A stretch of DNA of 35,080 nt, taken from the NCBI GenBank assembly GCA_937981765.1, contig CALJOM010000015.1:1-35080 (forward strand), given 5' to 3'. The position numbers and the translations under genes are program-made. The notes beneath the pieces were generated by a model. The model was not told the origin of the DNA. It made no database searches and saw only the letters and a list, made by a program, of their open reading frames with translations. Below are positions 1 through 10,500 of this stretch, piece after piece. Within the stretch, counting starts at the first letter, position 1. Each line of letters starts with the position of its first letter. The DNA comes from an uncultured Bacteroidales bacterium (GTDB lineage: Bacteria; Bacteroidota; Bacteroidia; Bacteroidales; Salinivirgaceae).

Positions 1-231
1 ACCACCCATCACATATCCTATTTAGGTCTTGGCGATCGTTGGGTAGCCATAGTATTAATATCCATCAACACCATTTCTGCCATAATAGCCGGATACCTGA
101 TATTCAATGATAAAATTTTAACAGCCAACATCCTTTTCAAAGCAGCCCTTTGGCCGATTATAGTTTTCCTATCACTGTACTCAATCACGCGTTTTGTTAA
201 ACCCAAAAACAAGTCGAATGCGCAAAGCTAA
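1..231 (+). CDS. C-terminal part of a WecA/MraY-type glycosyl-1-phosphate transferase (5' end outside window)
   Basis: Frame 1 is open from the first base to a TAA at 229-231, giving 76 residues of a protein that starts before the window. The piece begins THHISYLGLGDR, which resembles the His-rich cytoplasmic loop near the end of WecA/TagO/MraY-like enzymes (HHxxxxLGL followed by hydrophobic helices). Two hydrophobic segments and a basic tail follow. Enzymes of this family transfer a sugar-1-phosphate from a UDP-sugar to undecaprenyl phosphate in the inner membrane, starting O-antigen, capsule or peptidoglycan lipid intermediates. The family is inferred from this short loop only. The gene overlaps the start of the next gene by 14 bases, which suggests translational coupling. 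Confidence 0.65.
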   Translation, partial: TTHHISYLGLGDRWVAIVLISINTISAIIAGYLIFNDKILTANILFKAALWPIIVFLSLYSITRFVKPKNKSNAQS

Positions 232-1174
232 AATTTTCGTTTTATCTCTGGTTTTATTTCTGACATCTATTGTTTTTCTAAAATATTTATCAACACCCAC
301 AGACCCACTCCAAGAATCGATAACCTATTCCGAGGAAGTCCAAAAACTGAATCATTTTGTTGCGGCAGCACCATTACCCGCAAAAATAGATTTTGCAGGA
401 GAACCTGTACCACTCGAACACTTCGATGTTAGAGAACGGCTAGAACGAGAATTATTGGTAAACGTTTACTGGCACTCCTCAACATTGTTGGCTATAAAAC
501 GCGCCAACCGATTTCTGCCCAGAATCAGCGAAATATTAGCTAACCACGGAATCCCAGACGATTTTAAATACATTCCGGTAATTGAAAGCAACCTCACCAA
601 TGCCGTTTCACCTGCCAAAGCCGTTGGATTTTGGCAACTGCTGGAGGGAACTGCCAAAGAATTTGGGTTGGAGGTTAACAAAGAGATCGACGAGCGATAC
701 CACTGGGAAAAGTCCACGGAAGCAGCCTGCCGCTATCTGAAATGGCTTCACCAACGCTTGGGTAATTGGACATTAGTCGCCGCAGCATACAATGGCGGTA
801 CCACATCTATTAACCGCTTTATTAGCATACAAAAAAACAACGATTTTTACAACCTTCTGCTGGCCGAAGAAACCGAACGGTATATATTTCGAATTCTGGC
901 AATGAAACTTATTCTCTCCAATCCCGAAATGTATGGGTTCTCAGTGAGCTACTCCGACCTCTATCCACCCATCTCCACCGAAAAGATTGTAATTTCTCAC
1001 AGCATTAGCGATTTGGCATCGTGGAGCCTGGAGCGCGGCTTTTCATATCGCGAACTCAAATATTTTAACCCCTGGCTTCGTAACAATCAACTGAATTTAA
1101 AGGCCAACCAAACCTATATCATCGAGTTGCCCAAACAAAACTACCGAAAAATCTATCGCCACCTGATACCTTAA
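218..1174 (+). CDS. Membrane-anchored lytic transglycosylase (MltD-like, GH23/SLT fold)
   Basis: This 318-residue protein cleaves peptidoglycan glycan strands if it acts as its family does. I chose the ATG at 218 because it is followed by a short basic stretch and a hydrophobic signal-anchor of about 17 residues; an upstream TTG at 194 would bury that signal. The SLT domain spans about residues 90-200, with the expected catalytic glutamate in PVIESN (about E123), a GFWQLLEGTAKEFGL stretch and the AYNGG motif at about 190. Residues 255-312 (ISHSISDLASWSLERG and YFNPWL) look like a degenerate LysM module for wall binding, as in MltD. It overlaps the upstream transferase gene and lies 22 bases before uvrA, so the three may form one transcript. 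The SLT assignment is firm; the cellular role is inferred. Confidence 0.85.
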   Translation: MRKAKIFVLSLVLFLTSIVFLKYLSTPTDPLQESITYSEEVQKLNHFVAAAPLPAKIDFAGEPVPLEHFDVRERLERELLVNVYWHSSTLLAIKRANRFLPRISEILANHGIPDDFKYIPVIESNLTNAVSPAKAVGFWQLLEGTAKEFGLEVNKEIDERYHWEKSTEAACRYLKWLHQRLGNWTLVAAAYNGGTTSINRFISIQKNNDFYNLLLAEETERYIFRILAMKLILSNPEMYGFSVSYSDLYPPISTEKIVISHSISDLASWSLERGFSYRELKYFNPWLRNNQLNLKANQTYIIELPKQNYRKIYRHLIP

Positions 1175-1196
1175 CAACTTTTTATCTCATTCAGTG

Positions 1197-4049
1197 ATGA
1201 AAGAGAGCCCTTCATTTCCGTTGAATCAGATTTCTGTTTACGGGGCACGAGTCCACAACCTAAAGAACATTGATGTAACCATCCCCAGAAACAAACTGGT
1301 GGTTATAACCGGATTGAGTGGAAGTGGAAAATCGTCGCTCGCGTTCGATACCATATATGCAGAAGGTCAGCGGCGATACATTGAAACCTTTCCAAACTAC
1401 GCCCGGCAATATCTCGGCATTCTCGAACGCCCCGATGTAGACCGTATTGATGGGCTAAGCCCGGTTATAAGCATTGAGCAAAAATCGGTAAATAAAAACC
1501 CACGCTCTACGGTTGGAACCATAACCGAGATCTATGACTTTCTACGATTGCTTTTTGCCAAAATTGGTGAAGCCTATAGCCCGGCCACCGGTAAAAAAAT
1601 GGTAAAATATTCCGAAGAAAAAATCATACAACTAATTGTCGAGCGGTACAACAACAAACCAATCTACATTTTAAGCCCTGTAGTTAAAGGGCGCAAAGGG
1701 CATTACCGCGAACTATTTGAACAACTTCGGTTAAAAGGATTTTTACATGCTCGTATTGACGGGACTATCCGAGAAATTAGCCCAGGGTTGAAACTCGACC
1801 GATATACTACTCACAACATTGAAGTACTAGTGGATAAACTACTTGTGAACGACGATTTAAAAAGGCTGAAGCGGTCGGTTCAAACAGCACTACAGCAAGG
1901 AAAAGGAATAATGATGCTGGCATTTCCCGGAACCGACACCGTAGAATACCTTTCAAAGCATTTGATGTGCCCCGATACAGGGATTTCGTTCGACGAACCC
2001 CAACCCAATACCTTTTCGTTCAACTTACCAGCAGGCTACTGTCCGCGGTGTAAAGGACTGGGAGAAATCAACGAATTCGACAAAAATAAAATCTTCCCCG
2101 ATCCAAACCTAAGCATAACCCAAGGCGGAATATCCCCACTGGGAAAACACAAAAGCACCCTCATTTTCTGGCAAATAGAAGCCCTATGCCACAAGCACCA
2201 ATGCTCTTTAAACACACCTATAAAAGATTTACCCGACGAATTAATTAATGAAATTCTCTATGGAGTAGAACATCCCATAAAACTTCTGCATACCCCCTTG
2301 GGATCATTATCCGAATATGCTATTAGCTACCCCGGAATTTTTGAAATCCTTTCTCAACAAATAGAAAACGAAGAAAAAGTAAACCGGCTCTATTTTAAAT
2401 CTGTAGTTTGTCCGGATTGTCAAGGAACAAGGCTCAAACCCGAATCGTTGCAGTTTAAAGTAGCTGAGATGAATATTGCGCAACTTAGCTCCATGGATAT
2501 AGCAGAACTTACCCACTGGTTTTCTACGCTTCCACAAAAATTAACCGACACTCAAAACAAAATAGCATCGGAAATTCTTAAAGAGATAAACGCTCGGTTG
2601 GGATTTCTTGTAAATGTTGGATTATCGTACCTATCTTTAAATAGAAGTGCCAAATCACTTTCTGGTGGCGAAAGCCAACGTATACGATTGGCAACTCAGA
2701 TTGGGTCGCAACTGGTTAATGTTCTTTACATTCTCGACGAACCAAGTATCGGCCTCCATCAAAGCGATAACGTAAAATTGATTAACTCTCTGAAAGCTCT
2801 TCGCGACGCTCAAAACAGCGTTATAGTTGTTGAGCACGACCGGGAAATGATCGAGTCGGCCGACTACATTGTTGATATGGGACCCGGAGCCGGACGTAAA
2901 GGCGGGAACATTTGCTGCCACGGTACACTGGATGAAATAAAAAAATCGAATACTCTTACCGCCAAATACCTTACCGGAGAAAAAAACATTGAAATTCCAA
3001 CTACACGACGTGAAGGAAACGGGAAATATATCAAACTTCTGGGTTGCACAGGGCACAATCTGAAAAATGTCGACATAGAAATTCCCTTAGGTAAATGGGT
3101 ATGTATAACGGGAGTTAGTGGAAGCGGAAAATCGAGCTTGATAAACGAAACGTTGCATCCCATTTTAAACGCTCACTTTTTTAATGCGTTAGCAACACCT
3201 CTCCCCTACAAAAGCATAGAGGGCCTGGAATATATCGACAAGGTTATTGAAATCGATCAAACTCCATTGGGACGAACACCACGAAGCAATCCGGCCACCT
3301 ATACCGACCTTTTCAGCCATATTCGCACACTCTTTGCCCAATTGCCCGAATCTCAAATACGTGGCTATCGGCCGGGACGCTTTTCTTTCAACATAAAAGG
3401 TGGCCGATGCGAAACTTGTAAAGGTGCCGGAGTGGAAACTATACAAATGAATTTTCTTCCCGATGTGATTGTTCAGTGCAAAACCTGCCGAGGCCAGCGC
3501 TACAACCGGGAAACCCTGGAGGTAAAATATAAAGGGAAAAGCATTAACGATGTGTTAGAGATGACTATAAATCAAGCCGCAGAGTTTTTCGACAGTCATC
3601 CCAAGATTAAAGCCATTCTGCAAACCCTTCAAAAGGTAGGTCTGGGATACCTTAACCTCGGACAACCCTCCACCACACTGAGCGGAGGAGAATCGCAACG
3701 GGTTAAGCTGGCGGCAGAATTAGCGCGCCCCTCAACTGGGAAAACGCTCTATATTTTGGACGAACCAACCACCGGACTACATTTTGAAGATATCCGTCTT
3801 TTGCTGAATGTGTTAAACGAAATAGTTGAGAAAGGCAATACGGTAATAGTTATTGAGCACAATCTCGATGTTATTAAAGTAGCCGATCACATTATAGATT
3901 TGGGTCCTGGTGGCGGTAGATATGGAGGAAACATTGTGGCTACCGGAACTCCGGAACAAATTGCATCAAATCCGAATAGCCTTACCGGAAAATTTTTGAA
4001 AAAGGAACTTGATTCTCTGGTAAAGAGAAGTTTGTTAAATAACTTTTAG
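1197..4049 (+). CDS. uvrA: UvrABC excision nuclease subunit A
   Basis: UvrA is the damage-sensing ATPase of nucleotide excision repair; it dimerises and loads UvrB on damaged DNA. The protein is about 950 residues, the usual length. It has two ABC modules: Walker [10 protein letters not shown] at about 40 and GVSGSGKSS in the second half, two LSGGESQR signatures, and Walker B motifs [12 protein letters not shown] and [12 protein letters not shown]. Both zinc modules are present: CPRC paired with CPDC in the first half, and CETC paired with CKTC in the second. The segment after [11 protein letters not shown] has no CxxC, unlike E. coli; I recall this as normal for Bacteroidota UvrA. A GTG at 1194 precedes the ATG at 1197; I chose ATG. 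The gene ends at a terminator shared with the convergent operon. Confidence 0.97.
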   Translation: MKESPSFPLNQISVYGARVHNLKNIDVTIPRNKLVVITGLSGSGKSSLAFDTIYAEGQRRYIETFPNYARQYLGILERPDVDRIDGLSPVISIEQKSVNKNPRSTVGTITEIYDFLRLLFAKIGEAYSPATGKKMVKYSEEKIIQLIVERYNNKPIYILSPVVKGRKGHYRELFEQLRLKGFLHARIDGTIREISPGLKLDRYTTHNIEVLVDKLLVNDDLKRLKRSVQTALQQGKGIMMLAFPGTDTVEYLSKHLMCPDTGISFDEPQPNTFSFNLPAGYCPRCKGLGEINEFDKNKIFPDPNLSITQGGISPLGKHKSTLIFWQIEALCHKHQCSLNTPIKDLPDELINEILYGVEHPIKLLHTPLGSLSEYAISYPGIFEILSQQIENEEKVNRLYFKSVVCPDCQGTRLKPESLQFKVAEMNIAQLSSMDIAELTHWFSTLPQKLTDTQNKIASEILKEINARLGFLVNVGLSYLSLNRSAKSLSGGESQRIRLATQIGSQLVNVLYILDEPSIGLHQSDNVKLINSLKALRDAQNSVIVVEHDREMIESADYIVDMGPGAGRKGGNICCHGTLDEIKKSNTLTAKYLTGEKNIEIPTTRREGNGKYIKLLGCTGHNLKNVDIEIPLGKWVCITGVSGSGKSSLINETLHPILNAHFFNALATPLPYKSIEGLEYIDKVIEIDQTPLGRTPRSNPATYTDLFSHIRTLFAQLPESQIRGYRPGRFSFNIKGGRCETCKGAGVETIQMNFLPDVIVQCKTCRGQRYNRETLEVKYKGKSINDVLEMTINQAAEFFDSHPKIKAILQTLQKVGLGYLNLGQPSTTLSGGESQRVKLAAELARPSTGKTLYILDEPTTGLHFEDIRLLLNVLNEIVEKGNTVIVIEHNLDVIKVADHIIDLGPGGGRYGGNIVATGTPEQIASNPNSLTGKFLKKELDSLVKRSLLNNF

Positions 4050-4056
4050 TTTAACT

Positions 4057-4090
4057 AAAAAACGGCTGCCGTTATTGGCAACCGTTTTTA
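4057..4090. terminator. Bidirectional intrinsic terminator between uvrA and the GH13 gene
   Basis: The inverted repeat AAAAACGG (4058-4065) pairs with CCGTTTTT (4082-4089). After one C/A mismatch, TGCC pairs with GGCA around a six-base loop. There is a U tail on either strand, which fits the convergent genes ending at 4049 (+) and 4093 (-). Confidence 0.8.
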
Positions 4091-4092
4091 CT

Positions 4093-7000
4093 TTATAGCT
4101 TTATGATTTTTTGAATCTCGGCATTTCGTTTTTCAGTAAGCCGTATAAAATACACTCCACGATCTAACATCGAAAGGTTAACATGGGTGTAATTGTCTTT
4201 AATTGTTTCCGAATAAACCTTCCGCCCATTGAGCTCAAAAACTTCGAGCGTAAAATACTTAAATCCTTCTACAACAAGCAAATCGGTAGTTGGATTTGGG
4301 TAGAGCTTACGGTTAAGCTTGGCTATTCCCAAATCCTCTACCGCTACATTCGGGTCTTTTCTTAGTAAAATCTGATATTGAAGCGTTTGCGGGATTTGTA
4401 CGGTTCCGGATTTATTGTAGTACCCATTACGGGTAGCCGTAAATCCTCGGGTTCCGGCAGCCAGGGGCACAGTTGCCTCTCCGCTTGAATTGGTGATTAC
4501 CACACCGCCTCCGGCTATTCCAATCTTGACATTGGCCAAAGGTTGCATGGTAGCGCTGTCGTTCACCGAAAGAACCACATCGTAGTAAGGCCGGGCTAAT
4601 CGTTTGTTGGTAAACACCTTGTAACTTCCGGGATCAAAATAGATCGAATGCCCGGTAGGATCGGTTACATTGAGCGAATCGCCGGTAAAGTAATCGTACC
4701 ACCAGCCAGTATGTTGGAATCCCGGACTCATGGAGAATCCGTCAACTCCCATATTAGCCGCCACCACAACATTCATCGACGAATGCGAAATCCACATCCG
4801 TTTGCCAAGCCCTGATAAATCGTGTGAGAAAGATCCAAATCGGATTGCGTCACTTTTTTTAAGGTTAATCATTGCGGCAATTGTTGCAAAAAGTTTCTTG
4901 CGCTTGGGATCCATACTATAATCCCAACGAATAGGTTTGGGAGCCATTCGGCTTCCGCCATAATTGATGGAGTAGTCGTAGCCCAATTCGCCAAATTGCC
5001 AAATCATTTTTGGGCCGGGAATTGTGAATAACAGGACGTGCGCCATTTCCATTCTTCGGAGCGCAGTTAGTGTATCTCTTACGTTGTAATTTCCTGAACT
5101 ATTTCCGTAAGTAACAGCCTCGTGCATTTGCCGTTCTTCGTCGTGGCTCTCCATGTAAGCAAGCAGATTAGGATATGTCCAACCTCTGGTGACGTGATAA
5201 GCCCAACTGAAATTAGAGTTTTCTTGATATCCTAAAATCACCTGCTTAAATTGACTATCCATATTTCCCCAAAGTAACATACCAGTATTCGCCAAAACAG
5301 TTTCTTCGTCGTTGTTGGCAAAATGTTCGAGGATAACATAGGCATTGGGTTTAACCGATTTTATGTGATTATAATAATCGGTCAGGATATTAATTCGGCT
5401 TTGGTCGTAACTGCTCCATTGTCCAATATTTTCTCCGCTATAGGTTTGAGTAAGACCTTTGGATAGGTCGATACGAAAACCGTCGACATTGTATTCCTGA
5501 AGCCAATATTCGAAAACGCGTTTAAAAAACTGGCGGGTGTGTGGACTTTCGTGGTTAAAATCGTATCCAACGCTGTATGGATGAGGTGCCGTTGGGTTAA
5601 ACCATGGATTTTGTGGGAGGGGTTGCCCATGCTGCCCGGCATTACGATTGAAATACATTAATACCAATGGATTGTGGCCGAAGGCGTGATTGGGCACAAT
5701 GTCGAGAATAACGGCAATATTGCGCTGGTGGCAAGCATCAATGAAGGCTTTATAGTCGTTTTTCGTGCCGTAATATTTGTCGGGAGCAAAAAAGAAGTTA
5801 GGCGCATAGCCCCAACTTTCGTTCCCATCAAACTCAATAACAGGCATAAGCTGAATGGCATTTATACCCAGTCGTACAAAGTAGTCGAGGGAATCTTTAA
5901 CATCTTTTATGCGTTTTGATTCAACAAAATCGCGAATCAGCAATTCATAAACCACCAAATCCGGTTGTGTCTGGTTCACAGCAGGAGGAGTAAAAGATGG
6001 TATCTGCCAATTATAGGGTTGTTGATTGGTTTGAAAAACACTTACTATACCAGTGGTTTTATCGTATGGATAGCGTTTTAGATTGGGATAATTCACAGCA
6101 GGAATCCAGGGATCGTTCCACGGATCGAGGATTTTATCGCAATATGGATCGGCTATTTTAAGTGTGGCATCGATAAAATACTGGTAAGCATATTCCCTAC
6201 CCGACACCAAATTGTTGAGTGTAACCCAGAAGTATTTTCCATCGGGGGTTCGTTTCATGTAGGTTTCGTCGGTTGGTTTCCAGTCAAAAAAATCGCCAAT
6301 TACAAAAGCAAACTGTTTTTGTGCAATGGGATCGTGTAGAACAAGGGTTACAGAGGTTGGACTATTAAAGTTGATTCCCGGTTTTACTCCACTGGGAAGA
6401 GGTTCAACAACCACCGGACCTCGCATATAGACTGAAACAGAATCGTAAACCGCATTGCCCTGAGAGCCGGTAGCTTTTGCTTTTATCCAATGAGTTCCTG
6501 GAGAAAGCTGGTTGGGCATCAAGGCATAGGTTACAGAAGAGGCGTTTGCGGAGTAAATTTCAACATTGTCGAGATACAACGCAATAGATGCATTCTCCAT
6601 GGCTTCAACACACACGGCCGTAGCTTGTGTAGTCGGCAGCAGAGTGTTTTTGCGATCTGGACTTAGAATCTTAACCTGAAGCGATGGTGAATAAACATCA
6701 ACAAAAATGTCGCTTCCGTCGGCGTTTTTCCCTTCACGATAAGTTTGTCCTGATATGGGAACACCACTCCGAAACACCATGGCTAGTTTAAGAATTTGTT
6801 CGCCGGATGGAACTCCGTAATAAGTGCGTATGTTGGGTATTTCGAGTTTGTATAAATTGCTATCCACTCTTGCCATTTTTGTCTCAGGAGTATTTTGCCC
6901 CCATTGAGTTTTCACATATCGCCAATCGGTGCCCGAGGTGCTTAGGTTAGTTATAACCCCTGTGTGAATGTAAACATCGCCGGAATAATTTATTAGTCCC

Positions 7001-7872
7001 CCATTTCCTAACTCAGCATTAAAAAATAATGTCACAGGTCCATTCGCCAGAGGAAATGCGGGTGTAGACGTTACAACTCCTACTGCAGCACCGCAGGTAA
7101 CTTCGTACCCAACCGTGTAACGATAGTTTTGATTACCGTTGTTATTTATCTTTAGCGTTAGAAAATCAACGTCCTCTGTCGATGGATTTTGAACCATAGA
7201 AGTAAAAACATAGTACTCCACCTCCGTATTGTTTGGAAAACCCGGAATTTGAGCTGTATAAACATTGCTGTTTTGTAGAACTAACGAAACCATAGCAGAA
7301 GCTTGCCATTGATTGGTGGAGTATCGAAGATATCCATATTCATTGCTATTGAGCGGTGTTGAGGTAGAAACAGTAATAGTTACCGACTGATTTGCTGTAA
7401 CAACATAGGTTTCGGGAGTCACGGATACAATATCGGCGGGGTTGAACGATGTTTCAAGGATTGAAAAATCGTTATTCGCCGTAGCATTTTTCCCTATTAC
7501 AAATGTGTAATATTTCCCTGTTGTAACCGGTACCTCCAAATCGCGATCCCAGCCCCCGCCAGTGTAAATAAAGGCCGCATTAGCTCCTGTCAGTCTGGAA
7601 TTTACGGTGCGCGAATAATTGGTTGTGCTACCAACCCATTTAGGATTCCAGACATTAGGCGCGGTATTAAATAAAAATTTGGCATTTGCCTTGGTTACCG
7701 TTGCCTGAATTGGCGTGGTGGCATACACAACTCCCCTATCGGTCATCGATACATTAGCAAAAGAGGTGTTGGTTGGGGTTGTTAGGTCTCCAAACCAGTT
7801 AGTTGGCTGAGAGTATATGGTTTGAGATAATGATACAATACCCCAAAGAAGAGATATTTTCAGAGTTTTCAT
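4093..7872 (-). CDS. T9SS-exported GH13 alpha-amylase-family enzyme with N-terminal binding modules
   Basis: This 1259-residue protein hydrolyses alpha-glucan bonds according to its family. The ATG at 7872 gives a clean signal peptide (MKTLKISLLWG...YSQ); a TTG at 7923 would not. Approximate order: residues 22-250, a module shared with the beta-helix protein of this operon; 270-375, a beta-rich segment reminiscent of SusE/F-like binding domains; 390-487, an Ig-like domain; 500-620, a CBM48-like domain (FVIGDFFDWKP); 640-1000, the GH13 barrel; 1090-1160, a carboxypeptidase-regulatory-like beta domain; and the last 75 residues, a T9SS type A sorting domain (LYPNPTTD, GVYFIRL). The four conserved GH13 regions are visible: DIVPNH, GFRIDLSKG (nucleophile Asp), VILEHF (acid/base Glu) and YMESHDEE (third Asp). 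It is the last gene of the operon, 68 bases after its neighbour. The exact GH13 subfamily cannot be set by eye. Confidence 0.92.
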   Translation of the reverse strand: MKTLKISLLWGIVSLSQTIYSQPTNWFGDLTTPTNTSFANVSMTDRGVVYATTPIQATVTKANAKFLFNTAPNVWNPKWVGSTTNYSRTVNSRLTGANAAFIYTGGGWDRDLEVPVTTGKYYTFVIGKNATANNDFSILETSFNPADIVSVTPETYVVTANQSVTITVSTSTPLNSNEYGYLRYSTNQWQASAMVSLVLQNSNVYTAQIPGFPNNTEVEYYVFTSMVQNPSTEDVDFLTLKINNNGNQNYRYTVGYEVTCGAAVGVVTSTPAFPLANGPVTLFFNAELGNGGLINYSGDVYIHTGVITNLSTSGTDWRYVKTQWGQNTPETKMARVDSNLYKLEIPNIRTYYGVPSGEQILKLAMVFRSGVPISGQTYREGKNADGSDIFVDVYSPSLQVKILSPDRKNTLLPTTQATAVCVEAMENASIALYLDNVEIYSANASSVTYALMPNQLSPGTHWIKAKATGSQGNAVYDSVSVYMRGPVVVEPLPSGVKPGINFNSPTSVTLVLHDPIAQKQFAFVIGDFFDWKPTDETYMKRTPDGKYFWVTLNNLVSGREYAYQYFIDATLKIADPYCDKILDPWNDPWIPAVNYPNLKRYPYDKTTGIVSVFQTNQQPYNWQIPSFTPPAVNQTQPDLVVYELLIRDFVESKRIKDVKDSLDYFVRLGINAIQLMPVIEFDGNESWGYAPNFFFAPDKYYGTKNDYKAFIDACHQRNIAVILDIVPNHAFGHNPLVLMYFNRNAGQHGQPLPQNPWFNPTAPHPYSVGYDFNHESPHTRQFFKRVFEYWLQEYNVDGFRIDLSKGLTQTYSGENIGQWSSYDQSRINILTDYYNHIKSVKPNAYVILEHFANNDEETVLANTGMLLWGNMDSQFKQVILGYQENSNFSWAYHVTRGWTYPNLLAYMESHDEERQMHEAVTYGNSSGNYNVRDTLTALRRMEMAHVLLFTIPGPKMIWQFGELGYDYSINYGGSRMAPKPIRWDYSMDPKRKKLFATIAAMINLKKSDAIRFGSFSHDLSGLGKRMWISHSSMNVVVAANMGVDGFSMSPGFQHTGWWYDYFTGDSLNVTDPTGHSIYFDPGSYKVFTNKRLARPYYDVVLSVNDSATMQPLANVKIGIAGGGVVITNSSGEATVPLAAGTRGFTATRNGYYNKSGTVQIPQTLQYQILLRKDPNVAVEDLGIAKLNRKLYPNPTTDLLVVEGFKYFTLEVFELNGRKVYSETIKDNYTHVNLSMLDRGVYFIRLTEKRNAEIQKIIKL

Positions 7873-7940
7873 GCACGATTCGGCTAAAAGAGTTTTATTA
7901 AATTCATCAAGTAGAATATTCAAAACTGGCCGATGATTCC

Positions 7941-10490
7941 TTATTTTTTGATAATCATCACTTTATGTCTAAAAAAATCACACTCTACCCTTAGTTCAAC
8001 CCAATAGACTCCTGTTGATAGGTTCTGAAGATCTATTCGGGCTGAATTTCTAACTGAACGAACTTCCTGTCCCAGACTGTTGTAAACTGTAACATTGTAG
8101 TTTTTAACCTGCTCCGGAATGTTTATTATAAGAAAATCGGTTGCCGGATTCGGATAAAGCACCAAGCTGTAATTGTGTAGGTAATCTGAAATATTGTTGG
8201 TTACTTCAACACTAAAGGAGGCTTTATAATTTGCTGCGTTATTATTATCGGTTAGTGTCTGTATATTGGTAGAAGCTCCGATTTTATAACTTATGGTAAA
8301 ATATACCTCCAGCCAATAATTCCCGGCCGATAACCCGGAAGAAACCGGAATGTCTAAGGTAATATTTTCCCAAACTTGTTGTCCAACTTCAGGTAAATTC
8401 TCTCTCCAGGGAAGATCACTTTCTGTAAAATTACCCGGACTTTCGGATGTCTTGTAATATCGATAATAGATTTTAGCTCCGGTAACGTCGTAATCTCCCG
8501 ATTTTAACGATTTTACACCTCCACCGTTAAGCGATAAAGAAGCATTTGATGTGAAAGTTCCAAGATTTGAACTATGAAAATCGGTTCCTGCAACCGTGGT
8601 AGCATTCTGTCCGGCAGTATATTTAATCCAACGGTCGAGAATCGCAACCTCGCCTGTGGTTCCGGATTCCGGAATTGTATAGCTGGTTTGTCCTTGAATA
8701 TTTCCTGTAGCATCCACACTAAAACTCAGATTTTGTGACGGTGGTAACAACCATTCATCGTTCTGGTCGGTGATTCCCCATTCGTAGGAACCGGGTTGTA
8801 TCTGGAAAGTCTTTTCCCATACGTTGCCCGAGACATTGTCCATCAGTACCAAAGTCCATGAGTTAAAACTTCCTTTGATTTTTACTGCTGTAACAGTACT
8901 ATTGTTATTGTTTACGGTAAACGTTACCGGATAGGTAGTAACTGTTCCGCTTATGGTTAATACTCCGCTGATGTTGGTAGTACCGTCCCAATATCCACCT
9001 CCAGTGCTGCTGAACCCTCCGTAAACATACTCTCCGCTGCCTAAATTAAACCTGCTGGCGTAATAATAAGTGCCCTCAGCCAATCCGGTAGTGTTGATGG
9101 TGTATTTATACTCCGGACGGCCGGTAAAACTGCTTACGCCGTTGTAACCTGCTAAATACCAATTTGTCCAATCGTTAGGATTGGTATTAGTGGTACTAAC
9201 ACCGACCCATACCTGCAAACCGTCATAACCGGTGCTAGTCAACGTTCCATTCTCTATTGTTACCTGAGAATAAATATCTACGTTTGTTCCGGCTGTTACC
9301 GTAGCACTTCCAGGCCATTGCAAATTGGCAAAGGTAATTTGAGGAGTTGCTGAACCAAATTGATTGTAAACATTATTTATAATATTTTCACCGGCAACTA
9401 CGGTATAATTGCGATTATCTCCGTTTGGAAACTCGGCTGTAGACCACGAACCATTAATTCTGTATTTGTATGAAATCTGCTGTCCGGCAGTAAATATTGC
9501 CGCTGTTTGGTGCGAATACAAATTGCCCGAAAGATGACTCATAGGACCACTTCCATTCCAATTATTGAACGTTCCAGCCACGTCGACAAAATCGGTATTG
9601 GGATTAAATTGTCCGGCGGTAATGGCAGGAGTCATGTCTACAATAAAAGTTACGCTATATTTTGGAGGGGCCACCGATACAGTAACCGTCCAGGTTTTGG
9701 TGGTTACACCATCCTGTGCTGTCACAACATATTGCCGCGGAGATGAAAAATCCTGTGCAACCCCGCTAGCCGGAGATATTTGTGCTCCAGGAGAAACAAC
9801 TATGGTTGGAGTCAATGAGGTTAAGTTTGTTCCATAAACTACAGCAATATTAACGCTTGCATTGGTAGAATTAATCTCTGCCGGTCCATCCTGTTCTGCT
9901 AGAACAAACGAAAGAATTTCGGCAGCATTGCTTACCACAGGTATGGTAAAAGTGGCCGTAAAAGGCCCGTTTTCCGTTATTCCAGGCGTTCCGGTACCGG
10001 TTATGGAAAAAAGAATCATAACATTATAGTTTCCCCCTTCTAATCCTTGCGCTATCTCAATGGGGCTACCGAAGTTTGCCCAGGTTTGTATCATGGTGCT
10101 ACCTTCCCAGTATTCAGATGTCCAATTTACGTGCCTTACAGTATAATTAGCTGGTTCAGATTCTCCTTGTTTCCATACTTTGTATTTAAATTGGGCACCG
10201 GTAACATCCCCTCCGGCAGTTTTCCATACCTGAATAGAAGCACCTTTAAAAATAAAACTGGTTATTGTTCCAAAGTTTTTATTGTTAAACTGAGCTCCTT
10301 TTTCTGTTATATCGGCACTTTGGTCTGTGTACCAATAGGTTACTGTGGGAAGATTCACTCCACCATCGTCACGCATCCCATAGTTAGGTTGTGCTTTTAT
10401 GGTGTTTATGGATAGCAACACTGCTAACGTAAAAAAACAAAGGGTTGTGTGGCTTGTTTTCTGATACCAGGAGAAAAGTAAATGTTTCAT
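7941..10490 (-). CDS. T9SS-exported multi-module carbohydrate-binding-like protein, no catalytic domain seen
   Basis: I do not recognise this 849-residue protein as a named family, but its modules can be read. After a signal peptide ending near INTIKAQ come: A, about 40-180; an Ig/DUF5018-like domain, about 190-270 (ILSFVLAEQDG to TWTVTVS); a CBM48/CBM20-like domain, about 280-375 (VDVAGTFNNWNG); a beta-sandwich segment, about 385-505; a second CBM48-like domain, about 515-600 (VKIKGSFNSW, PGSYEWGITDQNDEW); A', about 615-763, a duplicate of A; and a T9SS sorting domain in the last 75 residues (LYPNPATD, STGVYWVEL). The GTFNNW and GSFNSW motifs resemble starch or glycogen binding folds. Inference: a surface-attached glucan-binding partner of the two amylases. 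It starts 10 bases after the upstream gene, so it is very likely cotranscribed. Confidence 0.75.
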   Translation of the reverse strand: MKHLLFSWYQKTSHTTLCFFTLAVLLSINTIKAQPNYGMRDDGGVNLPTVTYWYTDQSADITEKGAQFNNKNFGTITSFIFKGASIQVWKTAGGDVTGAQFKYKVWKQGESEPANYTVRHVNWTSEYWEGSTMIQTWANFGSPIEIAQGLEGGNYNVMILFSITGTGTPGITENGPFTATFTIPVVSNAAEILSFVLAEQDGPAEINSTNASVNIAVVYGTNLTSLTPTIVVSPGAQISPASGVAQDFSSPRQYVVTAQDGVTTKTWTVTVSVAPPKYSVTFIVDMTPAITAGQFNPNTDFVDVAGTFNNWNGSGPMSHLSGNLYSHQTAAIFTAGQQISYKYRINGSWSTAEFPNGDNRNYTVVAGENIINNVYNQFGSATPQITFANLQWPGSATVTAGTNVDIYSQVTIENGTLTSTGYDGLQVWVGVSTTNTNPNDWTNWYLAGYNGVSSFTGRPEYKYTINTTGLAEGTYYYASRFNLGSGEYVYGGFSSTGGGYWDGTTNISGVLTISGTVTTYPVTFTVNNNNSTVTAVKIKGSFNSWTLVLMDNVSGNVWEKTFQIQPGSYEWGITDQNDEWLLPPSQNLSFSVDATGNIQGQTSYTIPESGTTGEVAILDRWIKYTAGQNATTVAGTDFHSSNLGTFTSNASLSLNGGGVKSLKSGDYDVTGAKIYYRYYKTSESPGNFTESDLPWRENLPEVGQQVWENITLDIPVSSGLSAGNYWLEVYFTISYKIGASTNIQTLTDNNNAANYKASFSVEVTNNISDYLHNYSLVLYPNPATDFLIINIPEQVKNYNVTVYNSLGQEVRSVRNSARIDLQNLSTGVYWVELRVECDFFRHKVMIIKK

Positions 10491-10500
10491 GATGCCTTAT

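Noticed and set aside
1500..1600. UvrA lacking the CxxC seen after the first ABC segment in E. coli
   Set aside because: I recall the same replacement (Y-S-x-x-T-G-x-K-M) as usual in Bacteroidota UvrA; both zinc modules needed for function are present.
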